5,213 nt of DNA, from NCBI GenBank assembly GCA_041686695.1, contig JAWLDJ010000145.1:1-5213 (forward strand). Direction: 5' to 3'. The stretch's first letter is position 1; every line of letters starts with the position of its first letter. A model generated the notes under the pieces. It did no database searches, was not told the DNA's origin, and worked only from the letters and a program-made list of their open reading frames with translations. The translations under genes were made by a program, and so were the position numbers. The DNA is from T1Sed10-7 sp041686695. GTDB taxonomy: Bacteria; Actinomycetota; Nitriliruptoria; Nitriliruptorales; Nitriliruptoraceae. This document shows, piece after piece, positions 1-3,805 of the stretch.

Positions 1-20
1 AGCGCAGGCGGTCCGCATGA
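1..20 (+). CDS. 3' end of upstream gene, probably azlC (partial)
   Basis: The frame one base out of step with azlD reads Arg-Arg-Arg-Ser-Ala and then TGA at 18-20. That TGA overlaps the azlD ATG in an ATGA junction, the typical arrangement for translationally coupled transporter subunits. AzlD is almost always encoded directly after AzlC, the large subunit of the branched-chain amino-acid exporter, so azlC is the expected neighbour. Only five codons are visible, so the identity rests on context alone and not on any protein motif. Confidence 0.4.
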
Positions 21-325
21 CCATCATCGCGCTGCTGGTTCTCGCCGTCGGCACCTACCTGATGAAAGCGGTCGGTCCGTTCGCGGCAGCCGGACGCGAG
101 CTCCCCCCGTGGCTCGACCGACTGGCGAACCTCCTGCCAGCCGGGCTCCTGGCGGCCCTGGTCGCGACCCAGACCGTGGTCGACGGCGCCCAGCTCGTGC
201 TCGACGCCCGTATCGGGGGCCTCGCGGCGGCTGCGGTTGCCGTGGCGCTGCGCGCCCACTTCGGGGTCGTGGTGCTCGTGGGTGCCGGCGTCACCGCGGC
301 GCTGCGCGCACTGGGCTGGGGCTGA
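17..325 (+). CDS. azlD: AzlD family branched-chain amino-acid transport subunit
   Basis: This is a small, very hydrophobic inner-membrane protein of 102 residues, the usual length for AzlD. With AzlC it forms an exporter for branched-chain amino acids and analogues. Predicted membrane segments lie at about residues 2-21, 39-56, 65-79 and 81-99. The first carries the family-like pattern Gly-Thr-Tyr-Leu followed by a basic residue and a proline (residues 12-21). The basic position is Lys17, where I recall Arg being usual. The segment Asn-Leu-Leu-Pro-Ala-Gly-Leu-Leu (38-45) also fits the family. The ATG overlaps the stop of the preceding frame (ATGA), and an AGG at 6-8 could serve as a weak ribosome site, so translation is probably coupled to the upstream gene. 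The gene faces the acyl-CoA ligase tail to tail. Family assignment is from remembered patterns; the exact substrate is inferred. Confidence 0.85.
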   Translation: MTIIALLVLAVGTYLMKAVGPFAAAGRELPPWLDRLANLLPAGLLAALVATQTVVDGAQLVLDARIGGLAAAAVAVALRAHFGVVVLVGAGVTAALRALGWG

Positions 326-389
326 TCCCGCGGCGTTTGACGGGGCGGCCGTCACCCCGGCTGGACGTCGGCCCCGGTCGATGGTCGGT

Positions 390-403
390 CGGCCGCACGG
401 CCG
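390..403. terminator. Small hairpin in the azlD/ligase convergent gap (weak terminator candidate)
   Basis: In the 89 bases between the two convergent stop codons, CGGCC (390-394) and GGCCG (399-403) form a five-pair stem around a four-base loop. It lies 11 bases beyond the ligase stop. There is no T-run on either side, so a classic intrinsic terminator is not supported. In very GC-rich genomes a U-tract-poor hairpin may still assist termination, but such short stems also arise by chance. Confidence 0.2.
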
Positions 404-414
404 CTGCTAGAGCC

Positions 415-2394
415 TCAGCCGTAGATCGACGTGATCACCGGTTCGAAGCGCTCGGCGATGCTGGCGCGCCGCAGCTTCTGGGTGGGCGTGAGATCGCCGG
501 TCTCGATCCTGAGGGCATCGCGGACGATGCGGTAGGTGCGGATCGCCTCGCCGCGGGATACCGCTTCGTTCGCCACGGCGATGGCCAGGTCGATCTCCGC
601 GCGGAGGTCGGGTTCCACCTCGGCCTCGAGGCCGGACGTGGTCACGGCGGAGGGCTGCCAGTGCTCGCCGGTCGGGGGTGTGTCCACCTCGCTGGTCGGG
701 TGTGTCTCCACCTCCACCTCGCCGGACCCGGCAGCGTCGACCTCAACGGACCGCGGAGCGTCGACCTCGCCGGAGGCCGAGGCAGCGGCCCCGTCCCGTG
801 GTCGCCCACCGCGCTGCAGCCGGTCACCGGCCGTCTCGCTCGAGGTCTGGCGGGCACGCCAGCGCTGGACCTCCTCGTCGTTCAGGAACACCAGCGCTGC
901 GATGAAGGGCCGCCCTTCGCCGATCACCACGCACTGATCGACCAGCGGGTGGGCGCGGACCCGATCCTCCAAGGGGCCCGGCAGGATGTTCTTGCCACCG
1001 GCGGTGACGATGATCTCCTTCTTGCGCCCGGTGATGACCAGGTCGCCTCGCTCGGTCGCGGTTCCCAGGTCACCGGTGTGCAACCACCCGTCGACGAGCG
1101 TCGCCGCCGTGGCTTCGGGTGCGTTCCAGTAGCCGCGGAAGACCTGTGGCCCCTGGACGAGCAACTCACCGTCCTCGGCGATCCTGACGGTCGTGCCGGG
1201 ATAGACCTGGCCCACGCTGTCGTGGTCGGGCTGCTCGGACGGACCGCCCGAGACGATCGGGGCTGCCTCGGTGAGGCCGTAGCCCTGCGCGATGGCGATC
1301 CCCATCCCGTCGAAACGCCGGGCGAGGTCGCCGCTGAGCGCCGCCCCACCACAGATGGCCAGGCCGAGCTGCCCCCCGAAGGCCTGCCGGATGCGGCCGT
1401 ACACCAGCCGATCGAACAGCAGGTGCTGCAGCCGCAGCCCGAGGGGTCGTCGACCGGAGGTCTTCGCCTGCGACCAGCGGACCGCGACACTCATCGCACG
1501 GTCGAACACCGCCGCACGTCCGGCATCGAGGGCGCGACCGCGCGCCCCGTCGTAGACCTTCTCGAAGATCCGAGGCACCGCGACGATGAAGGTGGGTCGG
1601 AACAGCAGGAGTTCTTCGCGCAGCTCCGGGATGCCGGACGCGAACCCGGTCAGGACCCCCTGGTCGAGCGCCGCGTGGACCTGGATGCGTCCCAACGCGT
1701 GCGCGAGCGGCAGGAACACCAGCGTGCGCGCCCCGGGAGTGAACAGCTGCGGCGCCTGCTCCACGGTCTGTCGCGTGTTGTGACACAGGTTGGCGTGGGT
1801 CAGCTCGCAGCCCTTGGTCTGGCCGGTGGTCCCCGACGAGTAGATCAAGGCGGCGAGGTGGTCCCCGTCCAGCTGCCGGATCCGCTGCTCGACGGTGTCG
1901 AGGTGGTCGGCACCAGCGGTCACCAGATCATCGAGCGCCCCCTCCGCGATCGCGAGCACGGGCGGCGCGTCGGCTCGACCACCCGTGGACGCCTGCACGA
2001 GTTCGCGTTGGGCCGGGGTCTCGACGAACACCAGCGCTGCGCCCGAATCGGCAACGATGCGTTCGATCTGCGAGCCCGAGCTCGAGTCGTAGATCGGGAC
2101 GGTGACGGCGCCGGCGGCCAGGATGGCGTGATCGGCCTCGACCCACCCGATGCTGGTCCTCGACAGCAGGGCGACCCGGTCGCCGGGGGCGATGCCGCGC
2201 GCGATCAGCCCGCCGGCGATCGCTCTGATCCGGTCACGGACCGCTGCCGCGGTGTGGCTGACGAAGGTCTCGCCCTCCCGTGACGCCAACAGCTCTCGGT
2301 CGGGCTCCTGGTCCGCCCAGCGCCACAGGGCGGCGAGCAGATGAGGCTCGACCGGCCCTCGTAACGGAGCGCCGATCAGCTTGGTGGTGGTCAT
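415..2394 (-). CDS. Long-chain fatty-acid-CoA ligase, AMP-binding (FadD15-like)
   Basis: This is an adenylate-forming enzyme that activates a fatty acid with ATP to acyl-AMP and then acyl-CoA, feeding lipid synthesis or beta-oxidation in the cytoplasm or at the membrane. From the ATG at 2394 the protein is 659 residues. Visible motifs in order are the phosphate-binding loop YSSGTTGQTKG (185-195), QGYGLTEA (370-377), GWLHTGDLG (436-444, with the ATP-ribose Asp), ITGRKKEIIVTAGGKNI (454-470, hinge) and LTPTQKLRR (635-643) with catalytic Lys640. All core motifs are intact. Residues about 515-589 are a low-complexity acidic insertion between hinge and catalytic lysine, making the protein longer than the roughly 600 residues usual for the family. 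The frame stays open upstream to 2643, but those extra residues are Pro/Arg-rich, overlap rnhA and do not look like a ligase N-terminus. The chosen ATG overlaps the stop of a short upstream ORF (ATGA) and has only a weak AGG five bases ahead. The exact chain length used is unknown. Confidence 0.93.
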   Translation of the reverse strand: MTTTKLIGAPLRGPVEPHLLAALWRWADQEPDRELLASREGETFVSHTAAAVRDRIRAIAGGLIARGIAPGDRVALLSRTSIGWVEADHAILAAGAVTVPIYDSSSGSQIERIVADSGAALVFVETPAQRELVQASTGGRADAPPVLAIAEGALDDLVTAGADHLDTVEQRIRQLDGDHLAALIYSSGTTGQTKGCELTHANLCHNTRQTVEQAPQLFTPGARTLVFLPLAHALGRIQVHAALDQGVLTGFASGIPELREELLLFRPTFIVAVPRIFEKVYDGARGRALDAGRAAVFDRAMSVAVRWSQAKTSGRRPLGLRLQHLLFDRLVYGRIRQAFGGQLGLAICGGAALSGDLARRFDGMGIAIAQGYGLTEAAPIVSGGPSEQPDHDSVGQVYPGTTVRIAEDGELLVQGPQVFRGYWNAPEATAATLVDGWLHTGDLGTATERGDLVITGRKKEIIVTAGGKNILPGPLEDRVRAHPLVDQCVVIGEGRPFIAALVFLNDEEVQRWRARQTSSETAGDRLQRGGRPRDGAAASASGEVDAPRSVEVDAAGSGEVEVETHPTSEVDTPPTGEHWQPSAVTTSGLEAEVEPDLRAEIDLAIAVANEAVSRGEAIRTYRIVRDALRIETGDLTPTQKLRRASIAERFEPVITSIYG

Positions 2395-2417
2395 CGGAGC
2401 CTGGAGAACGGGGTCAT
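2391..2417 (-). CDS. Putative leaderless 8-codon upstream ORF (MTPFSRLR), coupled to the ligase
   Basis: On the minus strand an ATG at 2417-2415 opens a frame of eight codons, Met-Thr-Pro-Phe-Ser-Arg-Leu-Arg. It ends in a TGA (2393-2391) that shares ATGA with the ligase start codon. Six bases upstream of its ATG is TAGCTT (2429-2424), a good -10 hexamer, so transcription should begin at or next to this ATG. No ribosome-binding site is needed if the mRNA is leaderless. The ligase start itself has only a poor Shine-Dalgarno match, which makes coupled re-initiation plausible. The peptide is too short to show coding selection here and may only deliver ribosomes to the ligase. This is inference from layout. 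Confidence 0.4.
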   Translation of the reverse strand: MTPFSRLR

Positions 2418-2423
2418 GCTCCC

Positions 2424-2429
2424 AAGCTA
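2424..2429 (-). promoter_or_regulatory. -10 element TAGCTT of the ligase promoter
   Basis: TAGCTT matches the actinobacterial housekeeping -10 pattern TAnnnT. It sits six bases before the ATG at 2417 and 29 bases before the ligase ATG, predicting a start of transcription close to 2417. No convincing -35 hexamer is visible at 16-18 bases upstream. The context GTAGCTTGGGAGCATG matches the zinc-ribbon gene promoter at 12 of 16 positions, which raises confidence that it is real. Confidence 0.45.
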
Positions 2430-2453
2430 CACCCGTGGTCACGCGACGTGTAG
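2427..2453. promoter_or_regulatory. Inverted repeat CTACAC-N15-GTGTAG, possible operator of the ligase gene
   Basis: Perfect six-base arms at 2427-2432 and 2448-2453 flank a 15-base spacer. The spacer contains a second small dyad, CGTG-GT-CACG (2434-2443), nearly co-centred with the outer one. The element overlaps the -10 region and covers where a -35 would lie, the position expected for a repressor site. Fatty-acid ligase genes are often controlled by TetR- or GntR-type regulators that bind such dyads, but no regulator gene is in the window and the arms match no consensus I can name. Confidence 0.35.
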
Positions 2454-2505
2454 GCCCGGAGGGAACCCGGGTCGGTGCCGCGCCGGGCTCGAGGTTCCGG
2501 GGCCC
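2453..2505 (-). terminator. Imperfect GC-rich stem-loop downstream of rnhA
   Basis: The sequence GGCCC..GGAACC (2453-2467) can pair with GGTTCC..GGGCC (2493-2505) around a loop that holds a further CCCGG/CCGGG pairing (2466-2470 with 2483-2487). It lies beyond the duplicated rnhA 3' end and before the ligase promoter, the right place to end the rnhA transcript. There is no U-run after it, and the stem has bulges, so this is only a candidate for a hairpin-type terminator or a 3'-end stabiliser. Confidence 0.22.
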
Positions 2506-2599
2506 GCGTGGTGGGCGGCGTGGTGGGCTCTGAGCTCGTGGCGCGCCCGCGTGCATGGTGGGCGGCGTGGTGGGCTCAGAGCTCGTCGCGCGCCCACGC
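2506..2599. repeat. Tandem 47-base duplication spanning the rnhA stop codon
   Basis: Bases 2506-2552 and 2553-2599 are two adjacent copies of a 47-base unit, identical at 42 positions by direct comparison. The right-hand copy contains the last seven codons of rnhA and its TGA (2578-2576). In the left-hand, downstream copy the equivalent triplet is AGA and the equivalent GAC codon is CAC, so it looks like a decayed extra gene end. Each copy also contains an internal GCCCACCA-CGCC-GCCCACCA pattern (minus strand). Confidence 0.9.
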
Positions 2600-3307
2600 G
2601 GTGGCCAGGGCGTCCGCGTACTCGTTCCACCGGTTGCCGGCATGGGCCTTGATCCACACCAGCTCGAGCTCGGGGCGGTTCCTGAGCTGCTCGTACAGCG
2701 GCTGGACGAGATCGAGGTTCTCGACCGGTCCCGTCCTGCGTCGCCAGCCCCGCCGCTCCCACCCGGCGGCCCACTCCGTCAGCGTGCGCACGGCCAGGTT
2801 GGAATCGGTGTAGATCCTCGCCGGGGTGCCGTCGGGCACCAGTTCCACGGCGGCCTGGAGGGCGCGCAGCTCCATGCGGTTGTTCGTCGTCGCGGGCTCG
2901 TAGCCGTGCTGTTCCGCGACCACCTCGCCGTCCCGGACGTAGACCGCCCCCCAGCCACCCGGTCCGGGATTGGGGATCGCTGAGCCGTCGGTGAACACCC
3001 CGGTGTCGGGCCCGTCGTGGTAGCGCTCGAGCACCTCGGCCACCGTCAGGTGCTCCTCCCGGCCGCCACGCCGGGACGTGGTGTGCCCGCCCCGGCCACT
3101 GCCGCCCCGCGGCGTGGCCTGCCGCTGGGAGGGCCGAGGGTCACGGCTGGCGCTGCGCGGGCGTTCGGACGTCCCGGCGCCAGCACCGCCCCGCTGCGCG
3201 CGGAAACAGGCAGGGCAACGTGACGGCGTCCAGCCCGGGTAACGCTCCAGGAGCTCAGCGCGGGGGGTGAACGTCGCGTTGCAGTCGGTGCAGTGGACGG
3301 TGGCCAT
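2576..3307 (-). CDS. rnhA: Ribonuclease HI with N-terminal zinc ribbon
   Basis: This enzyme cleaves the RNA strand of RNA-DNA hybrids, removing R-loops and primer RNA, and requires divalent metal. The protein is 243 residues. Residues 1-36 are a zinc ribbon (Cys6-x2-Cys9 and Cys31-x2-Cys34). Residues 37-85 are an Arg/Gly/Ser/Pro-rich linker that is probably disordered. Residues about 86-243 are the RNase H domain. The catalytic set is present: Asp107 in FTDGSAIPNPGPGGW, Glu146 in NNRMEL, Asp168 in YTDSN, His222 in KAHAGNRWNEYAD and Asp232, matching E. coli Asp10, Glu48, Asp70, His124 and Asp134. The basic handle WAAGWERRGWRRR, used to grip the hybrid, is also there. E. coli RNase HI is about 155 residues, so the first 85 are extra. 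The ATG at 3307 is chosen because the zinc ribbon begins at once and a TAGCCT -10 lies eight bases upstream. An in-frame ATG at 3451 would translate the tandem repeats. The gene's 3' end is duplicated downstream. Confidence 0.93.
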   Translation of the reverse strand: MATVHCTDCNATFTPRAELLERYPGWTPSRCPACFRAQRGGAGAGTSERPRSASRDPRPSQRQATPRGGSGRGGHTTSRRGGREEHLTVAEVLERYHDGPDTGVFTDGSAIPNPGPGGWGAVYVRDGEVVAEQHGYEPATTNNRMELRALQAAVELVPDGTPARIYTDSNLAVRTLTEWAAGWERRGWRRRTGPVENLDLVQPLYEQLRNRPELELVWIKAHAGNRWNEYADALATAWARDEL

Positions 3308-3315
3308 GGCCGCCG

Positions 3316-3321
3316 AGGCTA
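3316..3321 (-). promoter_or_regulatory. -10 element TAGCCT of rnhA
   Basis: TAGCCT fits TAnnnT and ends eight bases before the rnhA ATG. A transcript starting seven to nine bases downstream would begin at or just before the ATG, so rnhA could be leaderless; no Shine-Dalgarno sequence is visible in the eight-base gap. I see no clear -35. The spacer CGGCGGCC does not match the pattern shared by the other two promoters, so support is weaker. Confidence 0.35.
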
Positions 3322-3349
3322 TCCCCGGAGCCGCCGACCCCCGGCACCC

Positions 3350-3405
3350 GGTCGAGCGGCGCCGGTCGAGTGGTGCCGGTCGAGTGGTGCCGGTCGAGTG
3401 GTGCC
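3350..3405. repeat. Four tandem copies of a 14-base unit upstream of rnhA
   Basis: GGTCGAGTGGTGCC is repeated head to tail four times (3350-3363, 3364-3377, 3378-3391, 3392-3405). Three copies are identical and the one nearest rnhA differs at two positions (C for T twice). The block lies about 43 to 98 bases ahead of the rnhA start, directly upstream of its -10/-35 region. The 14-base period is not a multiple of three, which argues against the block being coding. It could be an array of protein binding sites, or simply a slippage-expanded microrepeat. Confidence 0.9.
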
Positions 3406-3459
3406 CATGACGGCTCAGCGGCATCCCCAACCGACCGGCGGCGAGGTCCACGTCCGTGC

Positions 3460-3472
3460 GCCGGGCGCCGGC
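3460..3472. terminator. Short hairpin just after the zinc-ribbon gene (weak)
   Basis: GCCGG (3460-3464), loop GCG, CCGGC (3468-3472) forms a compact five-pair stem beginning one base past the stop codon of the small zinc-ribbon gene. No U-run follows on the minus strand. It may help define the mRNA 3' end, but stems of this size are common in such GC-rich DNA. Confidence 0.2.
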
Positions 3473-3473
3473 C

Positions 3474-3746
3474 TCACGGCAGTCGGTGCTCGGAACGCAC
3501 CAGACGGCTGCTGTAGAGCTCCTTGGAGTACCGGCCCGGCTGCCCGCGGTCGATGAGGAACTCGGCTGGGTTCGCCTCGAGATCGAATCCGACGGTCAGG
3601 CCACACCGGTCGCAGTGGTACTTGCCGAAGCCTTCACCACCGCTCACGAGCCGCTGCTCGCCATCGCAGCGCGTGCAGGAACGCCGCTCCGGAACATCCG
3701 CAACGGCGGTCGAACCTGCACCTGGCTTGGTCGTCATGTCATCCAT
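3474..3746 (-). CDS. Small zinc-ribbon protein of unknown function
   Basis: This is a 90-residue protein with two Cys-x2-Cys knuckles (Cys24/Cys27 in SCTRC and Cys45/Cys48 in HCDRC) separated by 17 residues, the geometry of a zinc ribbon. A flexible Ala/Ser/Gly-rich N-terminus precedes it. The tail, about residues 53-90, reads FDLEANPAEFLIDRGQPGRYSKELY and ends in basic residues; I do not recognise it as a named domain. Such small ribbons bind nucleic acid or act as partners of transcription or translation machinery, but no function can be assigned. Two nearby ATGs compete: 3746 and 3737 (MDDM versus MTTK). The first is preferred because TAGACT lies exactly six bases ahead, implying a leaderless mRNA starting at that ATG, while neither ATG has a strong ribosome site. 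The gene lies 59 bases after the methyltransferase and 166 bases before rnhA, all on the same strand. Confidence 0.82.
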   Translation of the reverse strand: MDDMTTKPGAGSTAVADVPERRSCTRCDGEQRLVSGGEGFGKYHCDRCGLTVGFDLEANPAEFLIDRGQPGRYSKELYSSRLVRSEHRLP

Positions 3747-3752
3747 GTCCCC

Positions 3753-3758
3753 AGTCTA
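3753..3758 (-). promoter_or_regulatory. -10 element TAGACT of the zinc-ribbon gene (leaderless)
   Basis: TAGACT fits TAnnnT, and the six-base spacer GGGGAC leads straight to the ATG at 3746. The predicted transcription start therefore coincides with the start codon, as in leaderless actinobacterial genes. The context GTAGACTGGGGACATG resembles the ligase upstream promoter. A -35 hexamer is not obvious; the best placed sequence is TGTACC, which matches TTGACA at only three positions. Confidence 0.5.
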
Positions 3759-3768
3759 CCTGCCAGGT
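3758..3768. promoter_or_regulatory. Palindrome ACCTG-C-CAGGT overlapping the zinc-ribbon promoter
   Basis: Perfect five-base arms surround a single central base, starting at the first base of the -10 hexamer and reaching toward the -35. A protein bound here would block RNA polymerase, so it is a candidate repressor site. It is short, and a chance occurrence cannot be excluded. Confidence 0.3.
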
Positions 3769-3791
3769 GCGATGTCGGTACATCCCGCACC
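3766..3791. promoter_or_regulatory. Ten-pair hairpin/dyad between the methyltransferase and zinc-ribbon genes
   Basis: GGTGCGATGT (3766-3775) pairs with ACAT-CC-CGCACC (3780-3791) around a CGGT loop: ten pairs with one two-base bulge, all checked base by base. It begins 14 bases beyond the methyltransferase stop codon, so it could act as that gene's terminator, although no U-tract follows. It also covers the expected -35 position of the zinc-ribbon promoter and abuts the ACCTGCCAGGT palindrome, so an operator role is equally possible. In the 59-base gap these two dyads account for more than half of the sequence. Confidence 0.4.
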
Positions 3792-3805
3792 GGCCACGGC
3801 CGTCG

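Noticed and set aside
109..2283. Long plus-strand open frame of over 700 codons
   Set aside because: It starts inside azlD in another frame, lies antisense to the ligase with all its conserved motifs, and has an Arg/Gly/Asp-rich composition with no recognisable domain. Such antisense frames are expected at this GC content.
2506..2599. Attachment site or insertion-sequence footprint
   Set aside because: The two copies abut with nothing between them and there is no integrase, transposase or terminal inverted repeat, so a local tandem duplication explains it better.
2395..2643. N-terminal extension of the ligase to the ATG at 2643
   Set aside because: It overlaps the end of rnhA, translates the 47-base repeat and the promoter/operator region, and is Pro/Arg/Thr-rich without similarity to ligase N-termini.
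3350..3405. CRISPR array
   Set aside because: The 14-base repeats are directly adjacent with no spacers, and no cas-like gene is nearby.
3308..3451. N-terminal extension of RNase H to the ATG at 3451
   Set aside because: It would translate the 14-base repeats in shifting frames, and the zinc ribbon begins naturally at the ATG at 3307 behind a -10 element.
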